Source: Chryseobacterium sp. S0630
GTDB lineage: Bacteria; Bacteroidota; Bacteroidia; Flavobacteriales; Weeksellaceae
Assembly (NCBI RefSeq): GCF_024158915.1
Contig: NZ_JAMZGF010000028.1
Span: 1-61,103, forward strand
Length of the DNA stretch: 61,103 nt
Direction: 5' to 3'
The translations under genes and the position numbers were made by a program. Of this stretch, positions 1 through 7,950 are shown piece by piece (within the stretch, counting starts at the first letter, position 1; every line of letters begins with the position of its first letter). The notes beneath the pieces were generated by a model. That model saw nothing but the letters and a program-made list of their open reading frames with translations. It was not told the DNA's origin and searched no databases.

Positions 1-259
1 TAACAAGATACAGCTTGAAGGCGCGAGGATTTTATCTGCGATAAAATTTATAAACTGCTATTTTAAACCATTAAGATCTTTGAAGATGATAAGGATAGTT
101 AAGGGAATAGCTAAGGCTATTTTTGAGCAAGATGCTTTTTTTCATCTAAGATGAATCTTAATTATTCTTATGCTCTTCACACATCTTAATGGTTTAAAAT
201 AGCAGTTTATAAATTTTATCGCAGATAAAATCCTCGCGCCTTCAAGCTGTATCTTGTTA
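1..259. repeat. Perfect 77-bp inverted repeat with 105-bp loop
   Basis: Bases 1-77 are exactly reverse-complementary to 183-259; the left arm begins at the window edge, so it may extend further out. The inner 17 bp of each arm (61-77 and 183-199) are the ends of the dispersed TTAAACCATTAAGA / TCTTAATGGTTTAA element found elsewhere in this window. The outer 60 bp contain their own small palindrome, attttatc-tgc-gataaaat. The 105-bp loop has no ORF. An exact match this long suggests recent formation or active gene conversion. This is the only content of the gap before the first gene. Confidence 0.9.
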
Positions 260-294
260 AATTAGTTTGCGTCTTGGCGTTTTTTAAAATTCAG

Positions 295-900
295 TTACAA
301 AGAAGTACAGTTTTCATCCTTTGCGTACACTCCATTGCTTTTTGCCTCCAGCTTTCCGGTTTTTCTATTGATTTTAACCCAAAAAGATTCTTTCACAGCC
401 GGACAGCCCTTTGATTGCATAAGGTACATAGAGATATGGCGGTCTTCAATTTTATAAGCTCCTGTAAAGCGGTTACTTGTATCCACTGAATAACCATACG
501 TTTTTGCCAGTAAAATAGCCTCCGGAAGATTGTCTACCGTTCCGATAAAATCTCTCAGTTGTTGTTCATTGGAAAAATAAACAGACCTTTCATTCTTACA
601 CGCCAGAATGTATGAAAAACAATTGTTCCCAATACATTTCTGGAAAAAACCTTTTTCAGGAACAGGTTCATTGATGGTCATAAAATCAGGAGCCTGGCTT
701 TCATAGAGTACTGATTTTTCATAGTCCATATCATTACTGAGAACACGCCAGTAAGCATAGTCTTTATCAGGAACAATGAACGGATAGAGATATTCTACCG
801 TGTCAAGAATATCAGGAATTTTTTTATAATCATCAGGAACCTTGATCTGGCTGTAAAGCAGATTGGAGAGAATCAGGGAAAATGCGATGATTACTTTCAT
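295..900 (-). CDS. Secreted protein of unknown function (201 aa)
   Basis: I do not recognise this protein. It has a short type-I signal peptide (residues 1-17, hydrophobic core, then Ser-Gln) with no lipobox cysteine, so export to the periplasm or beyond is expected. The mature part is about 180 residues, polar, with five cysteines, including a Cys-Ile-Gly-Asn-Asn-Cys pair and a Lys-Gly-Cys near the end that could form disulphides. The ATG at 900 sits about 20 bp after a full Bacteroidota promoter (920-951), which overlaps the end of the upstream lipoprotein gene, so it probably has its own promoter. The downstream side ends against the 77-bp inverted repeat. Confidence 0.6.
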   Translation of the reverse strand: MKVIIAFSLILSNLLYSQIKVPDDYKKIPDILDTVEYLYPFIVPDKDYAYWRVLSNDMDYEKSVLYESQAPDFMTINEPVPEKGFFQKCIGNNCFSYILACKNERSVYFSNEQQLRDFIGTVDNLPEAILLAKTYGYSVDTSNRFTGAYKIEDRHISMYLMQSKGCPAVKESFWVKINRKTGKLEAKSNGVYAKDENCTSL

Positions 901-919
901 AGAGAATGGGTTTCCGGTG

Positions 920-951
920 CAAATTTAAGAAAGAGAATTATTCCAATACAA
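920..951 (-). promoter_or_regulatory. Bacteroidota-type promoter for the secreted 201-aa gene
   Basis: On the minus strand a TTG (949-951) is followed after 21 bp by TAAATTTG (920-927), an exact TAnnTTTG -7 box within the accepted 17-23 bp spacing. The ATG is at 900. Confidence 0.45.
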
Positions 952-1342
952 TTTTATAATATCCTTTTTCAGCAGTTACATCAATATCTATACCTGTAAA
1001 CGTTATTTTATTAATTTGATAGCCATCACAACCTCCATTAAATTCTGACGACTGTATTGAAAAATCTAAGTCTTTAATATTAGAAAAGAATTTATACTTT
1101 TTTGTTCCATTGTAAGCCCCTACATTTTCTACAATGATCATATTGTCAGATGTTTTGGATAGCTGTACACTATTGTTGTCTTCGTCCTGAACTGAATAAG
1201 TTGTCAATGTCCCATTAGCAATAAGATTTTCATCATTAGAATCCACAAACTTAAAAAGGATCGGCAGAGGTGGGTTATAACAATCTTTTTCACATGAGAT
1301 GAAAAGAAGGGCTATGAGTAAAAGAGTAAAAATTTTTTTCAT
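938..1342 (-). CDS. Small lipoprotein of unknown function (134 aa)
   Basis: The N-terminus is a clear lipoprotein signal: MKK, a run of Leu/Ile/Ala, then Leu-Phe-Ile-Ser-Cys at residues 13-17, so Cys17 would be lipidated. The mature domain of about 117 residues is rich in Asn, Asp and beta-prone stretches and carries two more cysteines. No family was recognised. The acidic residues just after Cys17 (Glu-Lys-Asp) resemble, but do not match exactly, the flavobacterial surface-export signal. The gene lies between def and the 201-aa secreted gene on the same strand, with its own likely promoter at 1365-1395. Confidence 0.65.
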   Translation of the reverse strand: MKKIFTLLLIALLFISCEKDCYNPPLPILFKFVDSNDENLIANGTLTTYSVQDEDNNSVQLSKTSDNMIIVENVGAYNGTKKYKFFSNIKDLDFSIQSSEFNGGCDGYQINKITFTGIDIDVTAEKGYYKIVLE

Positions 1343-1364
1343 GGATTACAGATGGTGTGAAGAG

Positions 1365-1395
1365 TAAAGTTAATTATTAATGTCTAATAATCAAA
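1365..1395 (-). promoter_or_regulatory. Probable promoter of the 134-aa lipoprotein gene
   Basis: Minus strand: TTTG (1392-1395), 19-bp spacer, TAACTTTA (1365-1372), one mismatch to TAnnTTTG. It abuts the def stop codon. Confidence 0.4.
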
Positions 1396-1396
1396 T

Positions 1397-1978
1397 TTAT
1401 AAAAACTTCATCGGATATCCCACGGTAACATTTCCATTGATGATTTTTTTAAGCTTAGACTCCATCAATTTTTTGGTCAGAGGTTTCAGGTGATCTGTAT
1501 ATAAGATTCCCAACGTATGATCATATTCGTGCTGGATAATTCTGGCGGTTAATCCAGTGAAGGTTTTCGTATGTTTTGTGAAATCCCGATTCTGGTATTC
1601 AATGGTAATTTCCCAGGGCCTTTTTACTTTTTGAGAAAGTCCGGGAATACTCAGGCAGCCTTCATAATCTTCCCAGGTTTCTTCCGAACTGTGAGTTATT
1701 TTTGCATTGATAAAAGTTTCTTTAATCCCTTTGTTATCCTTCCCGAAATATAAGATCTGATCTTCCATATCCAGATTTTTAAAAACAATCTCACTGTCAA
1801 TAATGAAAAGTTGTAAAGATTTTCCGATCTGAGGAGAGGCAAGGCCGCATCCATTGGCATTTTCCATGGTTTCCCACATGTCTGTTACCAATTTCTGGAT
1901 TTCAGAGGTGTTTTCTATGATATTTGAGCATTTTTGCTTTAAAATCTGATTTCCGTAAGCGAGAATAGATAAATTCAT
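1397..1978 (-). CDS. def: Peptide deformylase
   Basis: Removes the formyl group from the N-terminal Met of new proteins; cytoplasmic metalloenzyme. All three deformylase motifs are visible: GCGLASPQ (residues 43-50, the GxGLAAPQ motif with Cys in second place), EGCLS (metal ligand Cys108) and QHEYDH (His150 and His154 as ligands, Glu151 catalytic). At 193 aa the length is normal. The longer frame to 1996 starts with TTG and adds only six residues, so I use the ATG at 1978. The gene lies 56 bp after a Crp-type regulator on the same strand. A weak promoter (TTG, 20 bp, GAACTTTG) falls in that gap, so def may be transcribed alone or with the regulator. Confidence 0.92.
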   Translation of the reverse strand: MNLSILAYGNQILKQKCSNIIENTSEIQKLVTDMWETMENANGCGLASPQIGKSLQLFIIDSEIVFKNLDMEDQILYFGKDNKGIKETFINAKITHSSEETWEDYEGCLSIPGLSQKVKRPWEITIEYQNRDFTKHTKTFTGLTARIIQHEYDHTLGILYTDHLKPLTKKLMESKLKKIINGNVTVGYPMKFL

Positions 1979-2034
1979 TGTCGTATTTTCCCACAAAGTT
2001 CAGGAGAAGAGAACAGATACACAATGAACCTATG

Positions 2035-2601
2035 TTAACTAATCTGTCTGTGGATTCTGCTTAAAGCCTGTGGCGTAATTCCGATATAGGATGCGATGTA
2101 TTTTAGAGGAACGCGCTTAATCATTTCCGGCTGTTCTGTAAATAATTTCAGATAACGTTCTTTGGCTGTAAGTTTTAGTAGAGAAAGTTCTCTTTTGCTT
2201 TTTGCCAGAAATAATTTTTCAGAAGCAAAACGCCCCAGATGATTTCCAACGTTGGTGTGATTGTAGACTTTCTGCAGATCATCATAGGAAATTTGCCATA
2301 CCACAGTTTCTGTTAAGGCCTGCATTTCATATTCAGAAGGAGTTTGGGTAAGAAAAGAGTCATAAGCACAGCTGAATTCTTTTTCAAAACTAAAGCTGAA
2401 AGTATAGCCGTATTCATCATCAGGAATATAAAATCTTACCAGTCCGGATTCAATAAAAGATAAGTAATTCTCCGTATCGCCCTGCTGGGTAATGATGTCA
2501 TTTTTAGCAAAAACCTTTCTATGAAAATGTCCCGCTATAAATGCCCATTCTGATTCCTGCAGTTTGACGATCTGTTCGTAATATTCTCTGATGTAGCCCA
2601 T
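2035..2601 (-). CDS. Crp/Fnr-family transcriptional regulator
   Basis: 188 aa. Residues 20-115 form a cyclic-nucleotide-binding-like beta-barrel (phrase Gln-Gly-Asp-Thr-Glu-Asn-Tyr, then Glu-Ser-Gly-Leu-Val-Arg). A long dimer helix follows, then a short C-terminal helix-turn-helix (residues 160-188: PLKYIASYIGITPQALSRIH). Flavobacterial proteins of this type are abundant and usually lack the residues that bind cAMP, so the effector is unknown. A perfect -7 box (TAACTTTG, complement of 2619-2626) precedes it. No cysteine cluster of the Fnr kind is present. Confidence 0.8.
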   Translation of the reverse strand: MGYIREYYEQIVKLQESEWAFIAGHFHRKVFAKNDIITQQGDTENYLSFIESGLVRFYIPDDEYGYTFSFSFEKEFSCAYDSFLTQTPSEYEMQALTETVVWQISYDDLQKVYNHTNVGNHLGRFASEKLFLAKSKRELSLLKLTAKERYLKLFTEQPEMIKRVPLKYIASYIGITPQALSRIHRQIS

Positions 2602-2618
2602 AGGGTTGAATTATCTTA

Positions 2619-2626
2619 CAAAGTTA
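2619..2626 (-). promoter_or_regulatory. -7 box upstream of the Crp-type gene
   Basis: Reads TAACTTTG on the minus strand, an exact TAnnTTTG, 18 bp before the ATG at 2601. No TTG is found at the proper spacing. Confidence 0.4.
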
Positions 2627-2665
2627 ATGAAATCCAGTAAACCTTCAGAAATGCTTTTTGGAAGA

Positions 2666-3397
2666 TTAATTCACCATATGCTCTACAAATGGAACAATTC
2701 GTTCATTCTCAATTTTTCCTTTGATAAAAATAGAATCACCATTTTTAAAGACATATTCTTTCACCAGCAGATTGGTTAAACCATACGGCTCAAGAAATGA
2801 ATTAACCCAAGGATGCTGACCTTTTAAAAGCGATATCTTATGATTTTCTGTTGTATGATAATTTCTTAAATAATATGATGTTTCATGATTGGTGGCATAA
2901 GTATCTTTTGTGAAATGCACTGCTCCATTTATATTATCAGCAATACATAATTTAAAATCAACAGGATATAATTGATTATTAATTGAAAGCTGAGTTCCTT
3001 TAGGAAAACCTGCAATGGCACTATAATCAAACTCTTCGAAAATTTTCGATGGACGTTTGCTGTTCATATGGGTGCTGAAATTAACAACACCAATACGTAG
3101 AAGATATAAAGAAGATTCTGTTCCAGACATAGGTGAAGTGATTGTTTGATCAGTATATATTTTGCACTTCAGTACCGGCAAATCAGCAATATTATCCAAT
3201 TGATTGTTGTGGGCTTCCACAGCCTGTTCCATTGAATCTAAACTTCTGTATATAAAAGCCCCGAATCCTATTATTGAGGAGATACAGACAAAGATAAATA
3301 CAGCAAATACAATGAGTATAGTTTTAAATGCTTTTTTATCAATTTTAGTTCCGTTGCTTTTAATATCTATATTGCCGTTGAAATTGAATTTAATCAT
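2666..3397 (-). CDS. Membrane-anchored protein of unknown function
   Basis: 243 aa from the ATG at 3397; the longer frame to 3427 begins with TTG and is not preferred. One strong transmembrane helix lies near residues 24-48. Before it are about 23 charged residues; after it is a long mostly polar domain of about 195 residues, predicted outside the cytoplasm, with two cysteines. No family was recognised. A TAGTTTTG box (complement of 3415-3422) is just upstream. The gene is divergent from ppc across about 130 bp, and a role cannot be inferred from context. Confidence 0.6.
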   Translation of the reverse strand: MIKFNFNGNIDIKSNGTKIDKKAFKTILIVFAVFIFVCISSIIGFGAFIYRSLDSMEQAVEAHNNQLDNIADLPVLKCKIYTDQTITSPMSGTESSLYLLRIGVVNFSTHMNSKRPSKIFEEFDYSAIAGFPKGTQLSINNQLYPVDFKLCIADNINGAVHFTKDTYATNHETSYYLRNYHTTENHKISLLKGQHPWVNSFLEPYGLTNLLVKEYVFKNGDSIFIKGKIENERIVPFVEHMVN

Positions 3398-3511
3398 AGA
3401 GTTAACATGGTTGCCAAAACTAATCAAATTTTAAACAAAAATTAATATTATTTTTTTGTATTTCGACCTTAATTTTTGTCATTTGTCAATTAAATTAATT
3501 TCAAAATCACT

Positions 3512-3519
3512 TACATTTG
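3512..3519 (+). promoter_or_regulatory. -7 box of ppc
   Basis: TACATTTG matches TAnnTTTG exactly and ends 5 bp before the chosen ATG at 3525. A TTG exists at 3483-3485 but 26 bp away, outside the usual range. A start this close implies a very short or absent leader, and argues against the upstream 23-residue extension. Confidence 0.4.
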
Positions 3520-3524
3520 TTAAT

Positions 3525-6059
3525 ATGATACATGACCAACGCGCAGAAAAATTCAGGCAGATTGTGGAAAATAAGTTCCAGATCTACAATTCATTATTTA
3601 TGAGCCTGCCTTATGATAAAATGACGAATATCGGAATGCTGCTTCCGTTTCTCTATGAAGAAAGCAGAACCGGTTATGAAGCAGGGAAAACCCCTGAAGA
3701 TATCGTCGAAGAATTCTTTAAAAACCATACCGATCTCCAAAACGAAGAGCAGAAACTGGAACTGCTTTTCAAGATCATTCAGTATATAGAAAGACAGGTT
3801 GTTTTGTTTGACAGTATTGAAGATGCTGCATTTCCTAACCTCCATTCAGAAAGTGATAATGGGACTGTGACCAACCTCTTTGAACGTTCTTTTCAGGATC
3901 ATAAAATTGAAAAAGTACGTGAGAAATTAAAAGATTTTAGTGTTAAGGTTGTATTTACTGCGCACCCCACTCAGTTTTATCCGAGTTCAGTACAAAGAAT
4001 TATTCAGGATTTGAGAGGAGCGATTACCGGTGATTCGGTGACGCAGATTGATATGCTTTTACAGCAGCTGGGGAAGACTCCATTTGTTAACAAAGAAAAA
4101 CCTACTCCGATAGATGAAGCACTGAGCATTATTTCTTACCTGAGATATGTGTATTATGATACCATCGGTGAATTATTTACAAAGATTAAAAAGACTTTTG
4201 GAAACGGTCACTTTCATCTTCATGAAGATATTATCCAGCTTGGTTTCTGGCCGGGAGGAGACAGAGACGGAAATCCTTTTGTAACCGCAGAGGTAACGAA
4301 AAGAGTAGCAGAAGAACTTCGTTCTGCCATTCTGAAGTCTTATTACAGCCATTTGAAATTTATCAGAAGAAGATTAAGTTTCAGAGGCGTTTCTGAAGTG
4401 CTGACCCAATTGAGTGAAGAACTGTATGCTGCAATTTTTGATGGAAAAAGCATTAAAGCAGAAGATATTTTAAAGAAAGCGAATGAAGCAGAAAAAATAT
4501 TAATCAATGAGCACAACGCTTTGTTTTTAGATCTTTTGGTCAATTTCAGAGACCGTGTGATGATTTTCGGAACTCATTTTGCAACGTTGGATATCCGTCA
4601 GGACAGCAGAATTCATCAGAAAGTGATTGATGAGGTATATGCAAAAGTGTATGGAAATGAAGACGCTGATCACGAAGAGAAGTTCAATAAACTGATTCAG
4701 ATTTCTGAAACTGTCAATGCAGAAGATTTCGAAGATATTGTAAAAGATACTTTGTTAACGGTTTCACAGATTACAGACATTCAGAATCTGAATGGACTGA
4801 GAGGAATGAACCGCTATATTATTTCCAATTCTGATGCCGTAAAAGATGTTATGAATGTATACGCATTCTTTAAAATATGCGGTTATCAAGATGAAGCTAT
4901 CAATATGGATATTGTTCCATTATTTGAAACAATGGAAGGGCTTGCCAATGCAGAACATGTAATGAATGAGCTGTACCATAACCCTGTCTACAAAAAGCAT
5001 CTTGAGAAAAGAGGAAACCAGCAGACGATTATGCTTGGATTCTCGGATGGAACCAAAGACGGAGGATATTTAAAAGCCAACTGGGAAATTTATAAAGCAA
5101 AAGAAGTATTGACAAAACTTTCTGAGCAAAATAATATTAAAGTAGTATTTTTTGACGGTAGAGGCGGACCACCAGCCAGAGGAGGAGGGAAAACCCACGA
5201 TTTCTATGCTTCTCAGGGAAAAACGATTGCGAATAATAAAATCGAACTAACGATTCAGGGGCAGACGATTACCAGTATTTTTGGAAATAAAGAACAGGCA
5301 AAATACAACTTTGAACAACTTCTGACAGCCGGTGTGGAAAATGATGTATTCAAAAATGAAAAAAAAGAACTTACCGAAAAGGAAAGAACTTTGATTATTG
5401 AGTTGGCGGATATCAGCTATAAAAAATATTCAGATCTGAAAGCCCACCCAATGTTTGTTCCTTACCTTCAGGAAATGAGTACGCTTGAATACTATGGAAA
5501 AACCAATATAGGAAGCCGTCCTTCAAAAAGAGGAAGCGGAAGTGAATTGAAATTTGAAGATCTGAGAGCAATCCCGTTTGTAGGTTCATGGTCACAATTG
5601 AAGCAGAACGTACCAGGATTCTTCGGTTTTGGATATGCGATGCAAAAGATGAAAGAACAGGGTAGGTTTGAAGAGGTAAGAGAATTGTACAAAGGTTCAG
5701 ACTTCTTTAAAACTTTAGTTTTGAACTCCATGATGAGTATGAATAAGTCTTATTTCCCTTTGACCTATTACATTAAAAACAATCCGAAATTCGGTGCATT
5801 CTGGAATGTCCTTTTCGATGAATATGAGCTTTCAAGAGACATTATGCTGGAGTTGACAGGATTTAAAATGCTTCAGGAAGAAGATCCGTTATCCAGAAAA
5901 TCTGTGAAGATCCGTGAGAAGATTGTCCTTCCATTGCTAAGTATTCAGCAGTATGCATTGATGAAAATTCAGAAAGGAGAAGGAAACAAAGAAGCGTATG
6001 AAAAGCTGGTGACACGTTCCTTATTCGGAAATATCAATGCGAGTAGAAATTCTGCATAA
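3525..6059 (+). CDS. ppc: Phosphoenolpyruvate carboxylase
   Basis: Carboxylates phosphoenolpyruvate with bicarbonate to oxaloacetate, refilling the TCA cycle. 844 aa from ATG 3525 (the frame opens at 3456, but that start lies upstream of the -7 box). Visible motifs: TAHPTQ with catalytic His147, GGDRDGNP at 244-251, the glycine-rich GRGG...RGGGK loop at 545-556, NIGSRPSKR, and LRAIPFVGSWSQ. Two oddities: the loop reads Phe-Asp-Gly-Arg-Gly-Gly where classical enzymes have Phe-His-Gly-Arg-Gly-Gly, and the protein ends in RNSA instead of the usual RNTG/QNTG. These may be lineage features; the fold and the key Arg are retained. Monocistronic, with a terminator at 6106. Confidence 0.9.
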   Translation: MIHDQRAEKFRQIVENKFQIYNSLFMSLPYDKMTNIGMLLPFLYEESRTGYEAGKTPEDIVEEFFKNHTDLQNEEQKLELLFKIIQYIERQVVLFDSIEDAAFPNLHSESDNGTVTNLFERSFQDHKIEKVREKLKDFSVKVVFTAHPTQFYPSSVQRIIQDLRGAITGDSVTQIDMLLQQLGKTPFVNKEKPTPIDEALSIISYLRYVYYDTIGELFTKIKKTFGNGHFHLHEDIIQLGFWPGGDRDGNPFVTAEVTKRVAEELRSAILKSYYSHLKFIRRRLSFRGVSEVLTQLSEELYAAIFDGKSIKAEDILKKANEAEKILINEHNALFLDLLVNFRDRVMIFGTHFATLDIRQDSRIHQKVIDEVYAKVYGNEDADHEEKFNKLIQISETVNAEDFEDIVKDTLLTVSQITDIQNLNGLRGMNRYIISNSDAVKDVMNVYAFFKICGYQDEAINMDIVPLFETMEGLANAEHVMNELYHNPVYKKHLEKRGNQQTIMLGFSDGTKDGGYLKANWEIYKAKEVLTKLSEQNNIKVVFFDGRGGPPARGGGKTHDFYASQGKTIANNKIELTIQGQTITSIFGNKEQAKYNFEQLLTAGVENDVFKNEKKELTEKERTLIIELADISYKKYSDLKAHPMFVPYLQEMSTLEYYGKTNIGSRPSKRGSGSELKFEDLRAIPFVGSWSQLKQNVPGFFGFGYAMQKMKEQGRFEEVRELYKGSDFFKTLVLNSMMSMNKSYFPLTYYIKNNPKFGAFWNVLFDEYELSRDIMLELTGFKMLQEEDPLSRKSVKIREKIVLPLLSIQQYALMKIQKGEGNKEAYEKLVTRSLFGNINASRNSA

Positions 6060-6105
6060 ATTATTACAAAAGTTTTGTACCTATCGTACAATATTATATC
6101 AATAG

Positions 6106-6131
6106 GAATGGGCTTTAGCCCATTCTTTTTT
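6106..6131 (+). terminator. Rho-independent terminator of ppc
   Basis: Hairpin gaatgggc-ttta-gcccattc (6106-6125) running into a T tract. A second ggcttta-gcc word occurs 30 bp further on. Confidence 0.8.
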
Positions 6132-6176
6132 ATAGACCCAATCCATTGGCTTTAGCCCAAACATATTAAAAGAATA

Positions 6177-6251
6177 TTTCCCGCAGATTACACAGATCAC
6201 ACAGATGTTTATGTTGTACTAAATCTGCTCAATCTGAATAATCTGCGAGAA
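6177..6251. repeat. Imperfect palindromic repeat (CGCAGATT ... AATCTGCG)
   Basis: The segment begins with cccgcagatt, contains several 'acagat' / 'aatctg' words and ends aatctgcgag, so its ends are inverted copies. From memory, similar cgcagatt-acacagat palindromes recur between genes in flavobacteria. It lies in the gap between two converging genes and may act as a structured 3' end for the minus-strand protease gene. Confidence 0.5.
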
Positions 6252-6260
6252 ACAAAAAGA

Positions 6261-7862
6261 TTACTCTTTTAAGAATTTCTCATAGAAAACTTTATCCTTC
6301 GTCTGAATTTTCAGATAATAGGTTCCCTTTGCAAAATCCTCTACTTTTATAGATTTCTGGTGGTTGCTTTTTCTGATGAGTCTCCCCAGATTATCATAAA
6401 TTTCCAGGGACTGAACTTCTTGCTCTGAAGCAACATTCAGAATATTTTTTGCAGGATTCGGGAAGATAGAAAACTTCTCTTTTTTTACAGTCTCAGAGGT
6501 ATTTAGAACCAGATTGTATAAACTTCCGAAATTAAGAATTCCAAATCCTGTCTGATCCGAATGAAGAGGATAAAGTGAAGCCGTTTGTCTTAGCTTTGTT
6601 CTCATCTGCTCTCTGTTCATCGTTGGAAACGCCTGAATAAGACATGCAACACCGCCTGCGGCAATAGGAGTAGCAATAGAAGTTCCATTTACAACTAAGG
6701 TCGCATTATCATACACGGTTGTTGTACCGGTTCCCTGTGTACTTCCGTCTGGTTTTACCACCCCGAGAGCATTAGGCCCGAAAGAAGAAAATCCGGATGC
6801 ATTTCCGGCAGAATCTACAGATCCGATAGAAAATACTTTAGCATTGTCAGAGGGTGTCATAAGATAGTGCCAAGGCTGCTGTCCGGAATTACCTGCAGCG
6901 GCAAGAACAAAAATACCTTTTTCAGCAGCAATCCCAGCGCCTCTGGCAATAAATGAAGTATTCCCATCCATGTTGGCATACGTATAATTATAACGGCTTT
7001 CGTCGAAAACATTGTATCCCAATGATGAGGTAATAATTTCTACTCCTTTTCGATCTGCTTCTTCAGCAGCTTCAATCCAGTAAAGCTCTTCTTCTGGAAT
7101 TTCTACAGCAGCATTTTCACTTCGATAAAGATAAAAATCAGCATCAGGGGCTGCTCCTACAAAAACATCCTGCAGATATCCACCGATAACACCTAGCACG
7201 ACGGAACCATGAGTGCTGAGAGCTGCATTGTAAATATCTCCGGTTTTGGTCACAAAATCATAAGAAGCTTTGATATGATTATTGGTCCACAATCTTGAAA
7301 AAGCACTTCCTGTGTTCACCGTTGGAAATCCGGCATCAATCACAGCTATAGAAACTCCTGTTCCGGTGTAGCCCGCCAGATGTAGCGGTCGGATATTGAC
7401 CTGATCTATTTGTCCTGCACCGGAACCATAATTAAAATTGGTAAGTGTTTTATTAATGCTGGCATCGTCTTTCCATTTTCCCGGGGCTGTTTTCACGGTA
7501 GTAGAATTGTTTCTGGCAAAACTTTCAACAGAGGAAACAAAAGTTTGAGCCTGAAGTAACGTTTTTTGTGCAGGTGTGGCATTGACTGCTGCACCATTAA
7601 GCCATTTTGAATAATCCGTAACAACAAATCCCAAATTTTGAAGATTCTGAAGGTAAGATTGTTCAATAGGAGCGTCCTGATCATTGAGTGGTATTCCCAG
7701 CGTCGTACGCCTGTTGAGTGATTTCTGGCTGAGTTCTGATAGCGGATTTGCATAAAAAGCTGCTTTATTAGGCTTATCCGTGAAGTAAACAAAAACGAGT
7801 TCCGTTTGTGCGGAAACAGTAAGGTAACCCGTTAGGAAACAAAAGAGTAAAAGTTTTTTCAT
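6261..7862 (-). CDS. S8 (subtilisin-type) serine protease with T9SS C-terminal domain
   Basis: 533 aa secreted protease. Signal peptide 1-18 ends Val-Ser-Ala. A propeptide-like region follows to about 155. The catalytic domain then shows the full triad: Asp176 in VIDAG, His218 in STHGS and Ser395 in NGTSIATP, with the oxyanion Asn325 in AAGNSG. The last 75 residues (from IFPNPA) are a type-A T9SS sorting domain, so the protein should cross the outer membrane by the type IX system and be released or surface-attached. Monocistronic, converging on ppc. It may feed peptide nutrition; the substrate is unknown. Confidence 0.9.
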   Translation of the reverse strand: MKKLLLFCFLTGYLTVSAQTELVFVYFTDKPNKAAFYANPLSELSQKSLNRRTTLGIPLNDQDAPIEQSYLQNLQNLGFVVTDYSKWLNGAAVNATPAQKTLLQAQTFVSSVESFARNNSTTVKTAPGKWKDDASINKTLTNFNYGSGAGQIDQVNIRPLHLAGYTGTGVSIAVIDAGFPTVNTGSAFSRLWTNNHIKASYDFVTKTGDIYNAALSTHGSVVLGVIGGYLQDVFVGAAPDADFYLYRSENAAVEIPEEELYWIEAAEEADRKGVEIITSSLGYNVFDESRYNYTYANMDGNTSFIARGAGIAAEKGIFVLAAAGNSGQQPWHYLMTPSDNAKVFSIGSVDSAGNASGFSSFGPNALGVVKPDGSTQGTGTTTVYDNATLVVNGTSIATPIAAGGVACLIQAFPTMNREQMRTKLRQTASLYPLHSDQTGFGILNFGSLYNLVLNTSETVKKEKFSIFPNPAKNILNVASEQEVQSLEIYDNLGRLIRKSNHQKSIKVEDFAKGTYYLKIQTKDKVFYEKFLKE

Positions 7863-7905
7863 AAAATTTATTTGTATAAAGATAAAAACAAAATCAATAA
7901 AATTT

Positions 7906-7934
7906 TTGATAGGATTTTAAATTCCTTATTTTTA
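7906..7934 (+). promoter_or_regulatory. Probable promoter of the sugar cluster
   Basis: TTG (7906-7908), 18-bp spacer, TATTTTTA (7927-7934), one mismatch to TAnnTTTG; the ATG of the aminotransferase is at 7951. Confidence 0.4.
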
Positions 7935-7950
7935 CAGAAATATTTAGTAT

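Noticed and set aside
3456..3524. A 23-residue extension of PEP carboxylase at the N-terminus.
   Set aside because: The -7 box at 3512-3519 lies inside it, and homologues begin near MIHDQRAEKF.
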